DNA from: Chondrus crispus
Taxonomy: Eukaryota; Rhodophyta; Florideophyceae; Gigartinales; Gigartinaceae
Reading direction: 5' to 3'
NCBI RefSeq assembly: GCF_000350225.1
Contig: NW_005178943.1
Span: 171,611 to 235,610 of the forward strand
DNA: 64,000 nucleotides
Positions 1 to 9,935 of this stretch are shown in pieces. The notes under the pieces were generated by a model. That model made no database searches. It was given only the letters and a program-made list of their open reading frames with translations, and was not told where the DNA came from. The translations under genes were made by a program, and so were the position numbers. Position 1 is the first letter of the stretch. Every line of letters starts with the position of its first letter.

Positions 1-1035
1 AGTACCCGCCTTCCACTCCGTACTGCTTATGCTTCGGTGGCGACGGGTATATCTTCTTTCGCCGACCGTGAAGAGATGATCAAACGCCTGAAATGGAACG
101 TCCTATATGGCGGAGGAGACGGAGCCGATTCTGATGGCTGTCTCAGTTCTTCGTCAGAGGAAGGAGAGGACAAAAATGATCCTGGCAATCTCAAGAAGCA
201 GGCCGAGGCGAATAGGTTGCTTCAGGAGCTTGTTGAGAAAGATCCTCTCTTAGCTGAAACGCTTCATCAAAAGCTGCAAGCGGCGACTTACGACGGAAAT
301 TCAAGTGACAGCGATGCCATGTCCTTGTCATCTGATGCAAGCGGGGAAGATGGAGGTTCACAAGATCCTAACCGCGAAAACGGCACGGAAAAGGGAGAAG
401 CGGCAGAGGGAGCAGGTGAGGATAATTTGGTTGAAGAGGACGAGGATGCGGATGTAGAATACGCGGAATGGCGTGAGTGTAACATCTGTCCAGGAAAGCG
501 ATTTTTGAATGACGCCGAGGTAGAATCGCACTTGTCATCAAAGAGACATCGACGAGCTGAAGCTAAATACCAGAAGAAAATGTCTCTTCCGAAATCTGGA
601 CCTGGCTCGGAGCCGAACGGCGTTCCGTCTGAACGAAACTCTAAGAAGCTACGCGATTTTGACGGTGAAGAGCGTGAGATGATGAACAATGAGCGCCCGG
701 ACGCAGAAGATCCAAATGAGCGTGCCAAAGGCCACACTGCCGAGAACTCCGAAGACGAGAAGCAGAAGAAGGCCAGACGAAAAGCTGCAGCAAAGAAGAA
801 GCTGAAAGCTTTGAAGCGGAAAAAATGGGAGAAAAAGGCGAAGGAAGGAGAGGGCGATGCCGTGGACCGACCCAGTGTAGGGGGAATTGCAAAAAGGAGA
901 AAGCCATCAAATGCGCCTCCTGGTACCTCAAGTAAGGCTGGAGCATCAAAAAGCACAGAGGCTGGTCAGATAGAAAAGGCGAAAGTTAAAACTGTGTCGA
1001 AGGTACCTAAACGGACTGAACAAGTTTCCACATAG
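1..1035 (+). CDS. C2H2/U1-type zinc-finger, lysine-rich nuclear protein (left end may be cut off)
   Basis: The frame is open to the left edge of the window. The first in-frame ATG is at 76 (protein begins MIKRLKWNVLYGGG), so the true start is either there or outside. One zinc finger lies about residues 148-170, with C-x2-C then paired histidines (ECNICPGKRF ... HLSSKRH), the layout of U1-like fingers in RNA-binding and ribosome-assembly proteins. The first half is acidic and serine-rich. The second half is a long Lys/Arg block (KKARRKAAAKKKLKALKRKK) typical of nucleolar proteins. A nucleolar or RNA-processing role is inference from composition; I do not recognise the exact family. The gene is convergent with TAF11. 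It stops at TAG 1033-1035, but the same frame stays open and lysine-rich to 1158 (next entry). Confidence 0.7.
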   Translation, partial: STRLPLRTAYASVATGISSFADREEMIKRLKWNVLYGGGDGADSDGCLSSSSEEGEDKNDPGNLKKQAEANRLLQELVEKDPLLAETLHQKLQAATYDGNSSDSDAMSLSSDASGEDGGSQDPNRENGTEKGEAAEGAGEDNLVEEDEDADVEYAEWRECNICPGKRFLNDAEVESHLSSKRHRRAEAKYQKKMSLPKSGPGSEPNGVPSERNSKKLRDFDGEEREMMNNERPDAEDPNERAKGHTAENSEDEKQKKARRKAAAKKKLKALKRKKWEKKAKEGEGDAVDRPSVGGIAKRRKPSNAPPGTSSKAGASKSTEAGQIEKAKVKTVSKVPKRTEQVST

Positions 1036-1158
1036 AAACAGCTGAAACGAAAACGCGTCAAAGAAGCATCGGGAGGAACGGGGAAGGAATACGCTCTTGG
1101 AGCCGCCGAGACAGCGGCTCATGAGAAGCCCCAGCGGAAAAGGAAAGGAAAGCGGTGA
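1036..1158 (+). other. In-frame basic continuation after the zinc-finger gene's TAG stop
   Basis: Directly after the TAG the same frame continues for 40 codons, starting KQLKRKRVKEASGG and ending QRKRKGKR before a TGA at 1156-1158. Its Lys/Arg-rich make-up is that of the gene's own C terminus, so it looks like a former or alternative end of the protein. It could reflect a recent nonsense mutation, a sequencing error, stop read-through, or a TAG-containing allele. Confidence 0.5.
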
Positions 1159-1392
1159 CTGTGCGCTTTTTATTCAGGGCACATAGGAGTGCACGAATTC
1201 TTCCAGAATCCGAAGCAGCATCTCGCCCTTTTCCAGGCTTTAAATGCGGAACAAATAGGTACAAGAGTTTGTTTACAATGTGCGTCGCAAGTTGATCTTC
1301 ATGAGATTAACTCGGTTGGCAGCATAGGGACGTACCAGTTTCTGTTTTGTACATATTAATGAAACTATGTGTGATTGAAGCCCTCGATCGTT
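1159..1392. other. Convergent intergenic space
   Basis: About 230 bp between the 3' ends of the zinc-finger gene and TAF11. No coding potential seen. It must hold both 3' UTRs and polyadenylation signals. Confidence 0.5.
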
Positions 1393-2724
1393 TCAAGAAA
1401 ATGAAGCAGATCTATCGTTAGTCGAGGGGACAACTCCAGACCGTCGTAGTCTTCGGTACGCCTCACGCAAGTGTTTTGGCTGCAAGGCTCCCTTGTCTCC
1501 CATTTGATTTTTGACGTCGAGGGCAGTTTCAACGACGTCACCAACAAACAATTTCGCCAAACCCTTCACAGCTATAATATAAAGATCGGAGGCTTTCTGC
1601 AAAGTAGGGTTGTAGCTAACGAGGACTTTCTTCACCTTAGGATTCTTCAAATCACTTCTCCTGTACTGCTCATATCTGCGTTGCTGTACGGCAGTTAGTT
1701 TCGCGACTTCACCATGTTCATATCGTGCGAAAGAAGCTAAATCGAGTGGGGCTTCTTCTTCACCGCTTTCACCGGGTTCCATCTTTTGTTCCGACTTAGC
1801 ATCTTTCGCATGGGTGCTCCCTCTTGTCTGTGAATCTTTTTTCTCTTCCGCAGCACCTGCACTCTTTGCCTTTGATTCCTTGCCTCCTTCCGATTTGCGC
1901 TCACCGGTGGCCACAGCGTCTTTCACTCCCTTGCTACCGGAAACCTGCAGCTCTCCTGAGATGTGATTAACCTTAGCTTCACCCGCAGGAACTTTTGCGA
2001 CAATTGCCGTATCGACGGCCATAGGACAAGGCTGAGCAGATTTTTTGGTGGCATTCGATTTGTCGTTTTCCGTGTCCCCGGTCTTCCTCTGTCCCCCTTT
2101 ACTCTCCGCCGGGGTAATCTCATCTGTGGCGTCATTCCCAACCTTCTCCACCGGCCCGTCCCCAAGATTTTTAACAGTGGCGGCCTCTCCCTCCTTTGCT
2201 CCGCCCTGACTCTTCCCAATCTCGTCGACCTTTTGCGCACTATCCTCCGGCACCTCCTTCTCCGTGGGCAGAGCGACATCCTCCGGCTCATCCTCCTGCT
2301 CATTCTCGCCAAACGCATCGCCGAAAGCGTCATCTATCTCCGCTCCCGCCAGCACCTTGTCCTTCCGCTTGTGTTCCTCGCCATCATCAGGTATGACGAC
2401 GACGACGTCGTCGTCGAGCCTCTTCCGCTTCGGGCTCGGCGCGGCACCCGCGTCCTCCCGCGGGCGTTTCGCCGGCGCATTCGGTGACGGCTTCACCAAT
2501 TCGACGGAGCCTGTGTTCCGAGAGTCCGTCTCCGCGGGTGGCGCTGAGTCGGATGCCGCGGGGCGGAAACGAATGGCGGAGTGGTTTGCCGTGTCGTCTT
2601 CTTGCGGGAAGACGTCGGTTGCGCGGTGCAGGTCGTCGCCGCTTGCGCGCCGGAATTGGATCCCCCCGGAAGGCGCATCGCCTGGCGGCCCTGAGTCGCC
2701 GGAGGGAGACCCGAACATTGTCAA
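1393..2724 (-). CDS. TAF11: TAF11, TFIID subunit 11 (histone-fold)
   Basis: The protein is 443 aa, begins MTMFGSPSG at 2724 and ends with TGA at 1393. Its last ~100 residues (about 343-443) are a TAFII28-type histone fold: LTAVQQRRYEQYRRSDLKNP, then KGLAKLFVGDVVETALDV, then LQPKHLREAYRRLRRSG. The RYE-x-YRR, FVGE/DVVE and LQPKH-REA-RRL blocks are the family signature. In other eukaryotes TAF11 pairs with TAF13 inside TFIID and contacts TBP/TFIIA. The first ~330 residues are disordered and charged, with a basic KRKRLDDD patch that could be a nuclear signal. This N-terminal arm is longer than in animal or yeast TAF11. The gene is uninterrupted. A copia element sits only about 95 bp upstream of its ATG. 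Confidence 0.9.
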   Translation of the reverse strand: MTMFGSPSGDSGPPGDAPSGGIQFRRASGDDLHRATDVFPQEDDTANHSAIRFRPAASDSAPPAETDSRNTGSVELVKPSPNAPAKRPREDAGAAPSPKRKRLDDDVVVVIPDDGEEHKRKDKVLAGAEIDDAFGDAFGENEQEDEPEDVALPTEKEVPEDSAQKVDEIGKSQGGAKEGEAATVKNLGDGPVEKVGNDATDEITPAESKGGQRKTGDTENDKSNATKKSAQPCPMAVDTAIVAKVPAGEAKVNHISGELQVSGSKGVKDAVATGERKSEGGKESKAKSAGAAEEKKDSQTRGSTHAKDAKSEQKMEPGESGEEEAPLDLASFARYEHGEVAKLTAVQQRRYEQYRRSDLKNPKVKKVLVSYNPTLQKASDLYIIAVKGLAKLFVGDVVETALDVKNQMGDKGALQPKHLREAYRRLRRSGVVPSTNDRSASFS

Positions 2725-2819
2725 GGGGTAACCAGCAAAGCTTCGGAGTTGGAGTTATGCGCGCGTAACCGAGGTCAATGCAGTTGTACTCCTCACATCA
2801 CATGACATGAGGAACCATG

Positions 2820-3116
2820 TGTCGTGGGCACTGTACAGCGAGGACAGCGCTAGCCCTAAGCGACTGGCAGTGTCCGCGGCGGTGCGCCGCCGGTCCCAAA
2901 ATTACAAAGGGGAATTTTACCGGGTACTTAAATCAAGGGGAAATTAAAGGGACTACAAATCCGGGGGATACTGACGCACTGACGAGACAAGACCCCCGGT
3001 GGCTTTTGTGGCCTTTCGCTTCGCCTCGCTCGATCACCTCCGTTCTGCTCCCTCCGCTGCGCACGTTCAGGGAAACCGAGCCTCAGCTTCCGCTCGAGAC
3101 TAACATTCCTACCACA
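2820..3116 (+). repeat. Copia 5' LTR
   Basis: Begins TGTCGTGGGCAC and ends CCTACCACA; nearly identical to 9936-10231. The frame running through it is open, but gag itself most likely starts just after it at ATG 3120. Confidence 0.93.
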
Positions 3117-3119
3117 GTT

Positions 3120-4433
3120 ATGGGCCCAGGGGGTAGTTCGGCCCGCGATCGCGAGAGCCGTTTAGACCCTCCGTTCTTCTATCCGGATGGAGATCTTCAG
3201 GATTGGCGGCGGAAAATCGCTCGCTGGGTAGACCTTATAAAGTCTGCCGCTGAGCGTGGCACGGATCGCGTGTACGCCACGGTGTACGCCACCCTTGGGC
3301 GCCAGCTCTATGAGCGTGGCTTGCCCAGTGCTCAACAGTCAATTGTTGACGAAGCACAGGCAGTAAGAACGATCGATTTTAAACAAAACGATCAAGTCGC
3401 AGCCGTTCGAGACATTATGAATCTCATCGCCATTGACCCCCCGATTGCTATGGTATCAAGGCTGATAAACTCGTCTCACAAGGTATCAACCTGCCGCCGG
3501 AAGAAGAACGAAGATCTCTCTGTTTTCGTGTCACGGTTCCGAGGACTGGCTGCGGAGCATCTTATGCATTCCAACGCCTCGACGTCTTCCCAGATTGGTG
3601 AAGTCCTGGCAATCACTTTGTTGAACAATGCCAACCTCCAAGAGGGCACTCTGACTAATGCCAAGCTGCAGTTAATTTCGTTGGCTGAAGCTCGGGCTGT
3701 CGAAGTGAATCCGCCAACAACGAGGTCGTTCTCCACCAAAGATCTCGACGAATTCAAGTCTGTTATTGAGAGCGCAGGAGAGCTCCAAGGTCCGTTGTAC
3801 TTCCGTACAGACGATGAAAATGGTCTACGGAATGCCCTCCGTAAGTACCGCTCTCAAGCACGAAGGACAGGAAAGAAAATCCAGGACGCATTTCAGAAAC
3901 TGTACACCAATCCGCAGGAATATGAAACGCCTAATAATTCCGTAGCGGGTATCATCTTGTCCAAGGCGAAGCCTTGCAAGCTTCACTTAGATGACGCCGT
4001 TTCTGTCCTTGGAAACTTGACCCTCACGTCAACACAAGGTCCCTCGATGAGCATGAAGGACGTTGAAAGCCTCGTGCAGCACAACTTTAGACAAGCACTT
4101 CTCGCCGTAGGGCATAAGGCTTCTGGAGCTGGATCCGACAACTTCGCCTATAATGACGTCGTACGCAATGGAGCTCGTGGACTTAGTCGGAACCCGCCCA
4201 GAGGAAGACGCAAGCGCCCTCACGAAGAAGTAGGAACCCGCTCCTACAGGACAACCTGTGCGGAGTGTGGTGAGCAGGGACACCTCCGTGGTGATCTGCG
4301 CTGCTCAGCCTCCGACCATCACGCGAAAAGACGAAGAACCACTGGGAACGACCGTTTCCGGAACACTGGGAACGAGTACAAATCTCCTGCATTTTTTCGT
4401 CCAGGCTCCCGTCCGGGACGCAGAGACAACTAA
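3120..4433 (+). CDS. gag: Copia Gag (nucleocapsid with zinc knuckle)
   Basis: 437 aa from the first ATG inside the LTR (MGPGGSSARDRES); an N-terminal extension through the LTR is open but unlikely. A central alpha-rich region (about residues 40-200) fits a copia capsid domain. Near the C terminus a zinc knuckle is visible (CAECGEQGH ... RC), followed by an Arg-rich tail, the usual nucleic-acid-binding end of Gag. The pol frame starts about 230 bp further on. Confidence 0.8.
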   Translation: MGPGGSSARDRESRLDPPFFYPDGDLQDWRRKIARWVDLIKSAAERGTDRVYATVYATLGRQLYERGLPSAQQSIVDEAQAVRTIDFKQNDQVAAVRDIMNLIAIDPPIAMVSRLINSSHKVSTCRRKKNEDLSVFVSRFRGLAAEHLMHSNASTSSQIGEVLAITLLNNANLQEGTLTNAKLQLISLAEARAVEVNPPTTRSFSTKDLDEFKSVIESAGELQGPLYFRTDDENGLRNALRKYRSQARRTGKKIQDAFQKLYTNPQEYETPNNSVAGIILSKAKPCKLHLDDAVSVLGNLTLTSTQGPSMSMKDVESLVQHNFRQALLAVGHKASGAGSDNFAYNDVVRNGARGLSRNPPRGRRKRPHEEVGTRSYRTTCAECGEQGHLRGDLRCSASDHHAKRRRTTGNDRFRNTGNEYKSPAFFRPGSRPGRRDN

Positions 4434-4663
4434 GTCTCGTTTCCAGGCGGGGAGCCAAGTCCGACGTCTTCTCCTCACGTGGGGACCCCAATCCAATTTT
4501 AGACGTTGGCTGTCCGAGGAGTGTCGGCGGCATCCAATCCGCGGCTACACTCTGCGTGAAAATGGGAATCAAGCTATCCATTCGTCCGCTCGATTGCAAA
4601 CCATTCTTTCACGGATATGGAATGGAGTGTAGCGAAGCCGAGCTTGTGGTTGCCATATGAGAT

Positions 4664-7600
4664 ATGCCTGTTACGGACATGTACGGGACAAACATAACAA
4701 TTCCGTTCTACGTCACAAAGGGAATTGGCTTCCTCCTTCTCGGCAACGAAGTGCTCCACAAGTCAAGATTGCTCGGACCAGAGAACGCCCTTGTCATACC
4801 ACCTGGAGTGTGCGGCCTCTCACAGAAAGAGGTCGTGCTTCAGACATATAGTCAACAAATCTCCCCGGAAGATAAAGACGCCAAGAGAACGTACTTGTTC
4901 GTGGTACCTTCAAAGACTTCGTCTTTCGAAACGTACTTCGCATCTTTGCGCTCCCTCATGTCGAGGCAAATGGGGCATCGTTTCGGAAGAACCAAGTTTA
5001 TGGACGGAAAGGTGGCAAAGAGGTTTGCGCTCAAGCTTCATGGCTCTTCCCACTTGCCCCTTGACGATATGCTCGAGTTATGCAAACGAGGATCTATCCT
5101 CTCCTCAGTTCTTAGGCAAGCCCTCACCACTGTTGCATCGAAATGTACGTCTTGCAAGAGCACCGGAAGACCTTCCAACTCGAGAAAGGTCTCTTTCGGA
5201 AAGCTCCTCTCATCTTTCAACGACCACGTTCAGCTAGACTACATGTACATCACTGAGCTGGGTAATCAGCCCATACTCCACATCGTCGACGTACACACCG
5301 GGCTTTCCGTTACCTCACTCATGACTACACGAGAGATGGACGAGGCATCCCGTGTGTTCGATAACAAGTGGTGTGATGTACACGGTCCTCCAGCTGTTGT
5401 ATCATCTGACCCTGAGTTCAATAACTCCGTGTTCAAGGGCTTTTTGCAGTATGCAGGGGTCAAATTCCAGCCCCGTCCTGCTCGAAGACACAACAAGCTT
5501 GGGGTGGTTGAGAGCAAGAATGCGGTGGTCCGGTTGATAGCCCAAAGGATGACCAAAGATGCACAGTTCTTCATGCAGACTTGCAACGTGGAAGTGGAGA
5601 AGTCCGACGTTCTTTCCCGTGCAACATATGTGAGCAACATATTGTACGGTAGCAAGAGAATGAGCAGCTTTGAACTCGCTAGGGGCTATACTCCTTCCAT
5701 CGCTGGACTCCCAAAAAGTGTTGTGACCGACCAAATAATCGCTGCTCACGAAGAGCAAGTTGCCCGTCGGGCCCTCTTGATGCTTGACAAGGGCCGGTCA
5801 CCCAACACCGTCCTTCCCGAAGACCTTCGACGTGGCGTCCTCGTCTACTACTTCAAACGCAACGTCAAGTTTGGCAAATGGGAATCCGGGTATGTACGTG
5901 CAGTCGAGCCGCACATGGTTATTGTCTCAAATAACCCGGAACATCGTGGAAAGCCAATTCGGGCTGCGTATGAAGATGTGCGCATAGCTCCACGGTCACC
6001 CTTGCTGTTGGATCTGAACCAGATTGGTTACGTTTTCCCCCGGTCGTACGCCGTCGTTGATACGGATGACACTGAGGTAGCGATGAACCAGCATCAAACC
6101 GACAACGCCGAGTCCCGGAGTCAAGTTTTGCCGACCGAGGATGATCTCCCAGCAAGCTTTCCGTGGGAAGAGGGAAACGACGTCCACCCTCCTCTACACG
6201 ATGACATTCTTGAGATCAGAAAAGACGGAGAGGACTCAAGAGTACATGCTGATGAAGATGTCGCAAGGTACTTCGAAGAACAGCCTGCATTCTTTGCGAA
6301 TACTAAGAAGTCTCCAAGCTCACGCAACCTTGAGAGACCCCTGCAGGAAGAAGTCACTCCTTCAGATCCGGCAAGGCAACAGGGCACTCTCAACAAACCG
6401 TTTGACCCACCTCGTCCCGAGAAAGACATCGGTGAGGTGAGAGTCACGCCTCCCCCGGAGCTGCCGTTTGAACTCCAGTCCATGGAGCAGGACGTCCTGC
6501 GACAAGTAAAAGGGATCATCGGAGATAAAACCGCTTCGGAATTTCAACTGCAGTTCGTGCCCCGATGGCTGCTTGACAAAGCCATAGCTGCAGAGAAGAA
6601 TAACTACGACGGTGCCTTTGAAGAAGTCAGGTTGAGTTCCATCCCTAGAGGTGCCAACATTATATCATCGCATCATTTCTTCCAAGTGAAGACCGATGGG
6701 GAAGAGGACAAACTCCGGCTGAAGTGTCGAATGGTGCCTCACGGCAACCGCGACAAAGATAAGGAGAGTGTCCGGAAGGATTCTGCAACTGCACAATTCC
6801 CAGTGATCCGACTGGTGTTGTCCATCGCCGCCGTCTTGAACATGGTCATAGCCACAATCGACATTAAGGGTGCGTACCTGCAGGGAGGTTACCTTTCTCG
6901 AGACATCTATGTTCGACCACCAAAAGGTTGGGCGGCCCGAGGGATTCTGTGGCGACTTCTCAAGCCCGCCTATGGAATTGTCGAGTCTGGAAGACTCTGG
7001 CAGCTGACCATAGAAGGTTGGATGTCTCGGCAAGACATTGTACCCATCCCTGGTATGCCACAACTCTTCATGAAGTTCGGCGATGGAGGTAATATTTCTC
7101 TTGCTATTTGCAAGGTCGTGGATGATTTCCTGGTAGTCGGTTCACCAAGAGAAGTCAACGACTTCCATGCTGCCCTTGCAAAACGATTTGAAGTTGGCCG
7201 GTTCGTCGTTGACCGCCCGCTAATCTTCAATCGCCTCCACATTTCGCAAGGCCCTGATGGTACAGTGCACATCGATATGAAAGAGTACATGGAGAAAATC
7301 GAGTTTCCGGCGCTGTCTCGGGAACGGAAAAAGCAGTTCCACGAAAGAGCCACCCCGGAAGAACTCAAGTCGTACCTTGGCTTGGCAGGATCACTCAACT
7401 TCCTTGGTCATGGTGTCCTCCCGCAGGCTTCTTTTGCAGCAAGCTACCTCCAGCAAGCTGTAGGCAACCTAAGAGTCTCTGACTTGGTTAACGGCAGTAA
7501 GGTTCTGAACGAACTGCGGGGCTTGACTCCACAGCTGAAGTACTGTGCTCCCCCGATGCTAGACAAGGACCCTTTGTATTTGTGCTTCTCCGATGCTAGC

Positions 7601-8101
7601 CATGGTTCCACTTCATATGGGCAGACCGGATACCTCTCCGGGATATACCTGCCTGCGGGGGGTGCCGTTGTGTACCATGTCCTTGATTGGCATAGCTGCA
7701 AGCAATCCCGAGTGGCGTTTTCGTCAATTGGAGCTGAAATACTTGCCGCAGCAACGTCAACAGACCGTGGATCGCTAATGGCCGAGAGCCTCAAACGAGT
7801 GTACGGATCGGACGTCCCGCTTCCGTTTATCCTCACGGTTGACTCGCACGGTTTATACTCAACAGTGACGACGCTCCACGAAGGGACAGATTACCGTCTC
7901 CGACCCACAGTAGCACGAATGCGAGACTCCTTCGAAAACGGAGAGATCGCTACGATGCAGTGGATTGCCGGCAAACTGAACCTTTCCGACGCCTTGACGA
8001 AGAGAAACTTGGAAATGTTCCGAAAGCTGAACAAGGTCATGGTGAATGGAGTGCTGGACCCTTGCATGTTCGATAAGGCCAAGCGGATCCAGTTTAATTA
8101 G
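4664..8101 (+). CDS. pol: Copia Pol: integrase - reverse transcriptase - RNase H
   Basis: 1145 aa, open throughout. Integrase core about residues 180-330, with the acidic residues in VQLDYMY, VSSDPEF and VVESKNA. Reverse transcriptase about 640-850, with IATIDIKGAYLQG and the catalytic VVDDFLVVG motif. RNase H about 970-1100, starting LCFSDASHGS. The integrase-before-RT order is diagnostic of Ty1/copia. A protease is expected at the start of pol but I could not pin its DSG-type motif. The stop lies 3 bp from the stop of the antisense ORF at 8105. Confidence 0.9.
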   Translation: MPVTDMYGTNITIPFYVTKGIGFLLLGNEVLHKSRLLGPENALVIPPGVCGLSQKEVVLQTYSQQISPEDKDAKRTYLFVVPSKTSSFETYFASLRSLMSRQMGHRFGRTKFMDGKVAKRFALKLHGSSHLPLDDMLELCKRGSILSSVLRQALTTVASKCTSCKSTGRPSNSRKVSFGKLLSSFNDHVQLDYMYITELGNQPILHIVDVHTGLSVTSLMTTREMDEASRVFDNKWCDVHGPPAVVSSDPEFNNSVFKGFLQYAGVKFQPRPARRHNKLGVVESKNAVVRLIAQRMTKDAQFFMQTCNVEVEKSDVLSRATYVSNILYGSKRMSSFELARGYTPSIAGLPKSVVTDQIIAAHEEQVARRALLMLDKGRSPNTVLPEDLRRGVLVYYFKRNVKFGKWESGYVRAVEPHMVIVSNNPEHRGKPIRAAYEDVRIAPRSPLLLDLNQIGYVFPRSYAVVDTDDTEVAMNQHQTDNAESRSQVLPTEDDLPASFPWEEGNDVHPPLHDDILEIRKDGEDSRVHADEDVARYFEEQPAFFANTKKSPSSRNLERPLQEEVTPSDPARQQGTLNKPFDPPRPEKDIGEVRVTPPPELPFELQSMEQDVLRQVKGIIGDKTASEFQLQFVPRWLLDKAIAAEKNNYDGAFEEVRLSSIPRGANIISSHHFFQVKTDGEEDKLRLKCRMVPHGNRDKDKESVRKDSATAQFPVIRLVLSIAAVLNMVIATIDIKGAYLQGGYLSRDIYVRPPKGWAARGILWRLLKPAYGIVESGRLWQLTIEGWMSRQDIVPIPGMPQLFMKFGDGGNISLAICKVVDDFLVVGSPREVNDFHAALAKRFEVGRFVVDRPLIFNRLHISQGPDGTVHIDMKEYMEKIEFPALSRERKKQFHERATPEELKSYLGLAGSLNFLGHGVLPQASFAASYLQQAVGNLRVSDLVNGSKVLNELRGLTPQLKYCAPPMLDKDPLYLCFSDASHGSTSYGQTGYLSGIYLPAGGAVVYHVLDWHSCKQSRVAFSSIGAEILAAATSTDRGSLMAESLKRVYGSDVPLPFILTVDSHGLYSTVTTLHEGTDYRLRPTVARMRDSFENGEIATMQWIAGKLNLSDALTKRNLEMFRKLNKVMVNGVLDPCMFDKAKRIQFN

Positions 8102-8104
8102 CAT

Positions 8105-9358
8105 CTACGGCTCATCGATTACCATCCTCCTCCTTGTCTGAGAGGAACCAGTGGTAAAGGGCTTCTTCTTTCGCGAAACATCCTTTCGCTTACGTTGAAC
8201 TTCGGTGGATATTTTCCTACCACCACTATGACGCTTGCGCTTCCCAACTGGCTGTTTGGTGAGGCGACGAAGCTCCGGAATGCCGAGTAGGTCGACCCCA
8301 TCACCAAGACAAGCGCTCAAGGTTCCCTTGCCCATCTGTAGTGCAAAACGCTCTGTGCAATCATACACGAGCTGCCTTTTGGCATCCAGAACGACGACAT
8401 GGTCGATTTCTTCTCCTGAACTGTCCATTCCCCCTAACCTGGACAAGAAGATCCCATCACGTTGGGAAGCCAACCACTCTTCTTCGTCAACACGCTTCGG
8501 AATCGAAACCTTTTCCAGGCGGTAAGAGCCCAACCGCTGTTCGAGCCACGCTCCAGCTTGGGCGACGCTCACGGCTGGCATCGGATGGATATTCATCATG
8601 GCTAGTGCAGCCACTTCTCCAGCCAGCGCGTATAGTCCATTCCCGATCGCGGCTCGGAGACACTGGGCAAGTGGAGAGAACACGAAGCTGGGAACGTTCG
8701 TACGGCGGTGGAGCGTTGCAGCCGAATCCCCGCGAGCACCGGGGCATCGAAGTCTGAAGAAGTGGTCCATCCGGCGAGTGCAAGCTCGGTGCAGATTGTC
8801 CAAATATCGCGCCTCGGCGTGAGCATCAAAAACTATCTCCACTTGCAAGCCGCTCCCGTTTTCCTTCACCTCCAAGTCAGACTCGACCTCACTGCTCAAC
8901 TCCATCATCTGCTCCAAGCTACCCACGGCCCTGTGCGACTTCATGGTGTAGAAGTCGATGGGCCAGAAGGAGCGATGTCCCCCGCGGTCGTCTGCTGAGG
9001 CAAGGAACCCCCGCTTGCCAAACCATATGTCCTTCCCGGACGAAAACACAATACGCCGGATAGTGTAGTCCGTTTGGTCAGCCCCTGGGTCCATCAGCCG
9101 AGAACCCCAAAGGCTCAAGAACCCGAGTTCCTCGAGCATTCTTTCGGTGAAAAAGCGACCACGGCGCAACGACAGCCGATCCCAGAGCTCGCCACAAACT
9201 TCTCGGGGCAATCGCACACTCCTCATCAGTGCCTCCTTTGTCACTGACACCACCCGGGAGCCACTGTGTAGCTGAACGCGGCACTCGCCATCCAGCATCT
9301 CCATTCCGGAAAGCGGTGCGCGCTTAGCTTCCATCGAGACCCACCGCACGTCAGGCAT
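8105..9358 (-). CDS. Antisense accessory ORF of the copia element, 417 aa, unknown family
   Basis: An uninterrupted ORF on the strand opposite gag-pol, starting MPDVRWVSMEAK at 9358 and ending TAG at 8105-8107. Its length and normal amino-acid mix suggest a real gene rather than chance. About residues 235-255 read QCLRAAIGNGLYALAGEVAA, and about 90 residues later comes EEIDHVVVLDAKRQLVYDC. A Cys in a helix start followed by His-Val-Val in a strand with a nearby acidic residue resembles Cys-His peptidase folds (C39/OTU/Ulp1-like), but that is inference from pattern only. The C terminus is a Lys/Arg tail (KRKRHSGGRK, KRKDVSRKKK) that could be a nuclear signal. Known domains are otherwise not recognised. 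Confidence 0.65.
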   Translation of the reverse strand: MPDVRWVSMEAKRAPLSGMEMLDGECRVQLHSGSRVVSVTKEALMRSVRLPREVCGELWDRLSLRRGRFFTERMLEELGFLSLWGSRLMDPGADQTDYTIRRIVFSSGKDIWFGKRGFLASADDRGGHRSFWPIDFYTMKSHRAVGSLEQMMELSSEVESDLEVKENGSGLQVEIVFDAHAEARYLDNLHRACTRRMDHFFRLRCPGARGDSAATLHRRTNVPSFVFSPLAQCLRAAIGNGLYALAGEVAALAMMNIHPMPAVSVAQAGAWLEQRLGSYRLEKVSIPKRVDEEEWLASQRDGIFLSRLGGMDSSGEEIDHVVVLDAKRQLVYDCTERFALQMGKGTLSACLGDGVDLLGIPELRRLTKQPVGKRKRHSGGRKISTEVQRKRKDVSRKKKPFTTGSSQTRRRMVIDEP

Positions 9359-9935
9359 CGTGTAGCCTCACGCTCACCCCTCCGTACCGTGGCCCGCGGG
9401 CGCTTTTATCGGTTTCGGTCAGGGCAGGCGCGAGGCGGAGGATGACGAGACGAAACGGAGGATGACGAGACGAAGCGCTCGACGCCGAGACGAAGGGCGG
9501 AGCGCCCGGCAGCTGCAATGGATGAGGCCCCAGTAGGGGAGATTGAGATTGTGATGCTTGGCGCGGTGGTGCGGTGGCGCGGTGGTGTGGCGGCGCGGCG
9601 AGGCAGATTGTGACCACGGAGCTGAAACGGATCGCAAGATGCGCGACGGGCCCAAGGAGAGGAGCGGGAAATGCAGCACGATTTAAGAAGCGGGTGTGCG
9701 GACGCGCGAAATGGGGGACCGATCGCAGGTAGGGAATGCGGTGTAAGGCAGGAGCCCGAAGGAAAAGGGAAGAAGGGGATAACTCCGTGGAGGAGCACGC
9801 GGTGCATAAGGGGAGCCCGCTGACTGGGGTCTGCCAGAGAGTCGGACCACGTTCCCAACGTATATACTCCGCCGTCGGCGTGCGCATGTAGTCGGCCGCC
9901 GCTGGCCGCCGTCGAACGTGGCCCGACGGGGGGTG
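9359..9935 (-). promoter_or_regulatory. Leader and possible promoter of the antisense copia ORF
   Basis: 577 bp between the antisense ATG and the 3' LTR. On the minus strand a TATA-like GTATATAC lies near 9860, upstream of the antisense ORF. A purine run (GGGGGG) just before the 3' LTR is the likely polypurine tract of the element. Several short minus-strand ORFs here look like chance. Confidence 0.35.

Noticed and set aside
288-956. 222-codon minus-strand ORF under the zinc-finger gene
   Set aside because: Shadow of the Lys/Glu-rich sense frame; composition is the mirror of AAG/GAA codons.
1963-2731. Plus-strand ORFs opposite TAF11
   Set aside because: Shadows of the low-complexity N-terminal half of TAF11; no domain.
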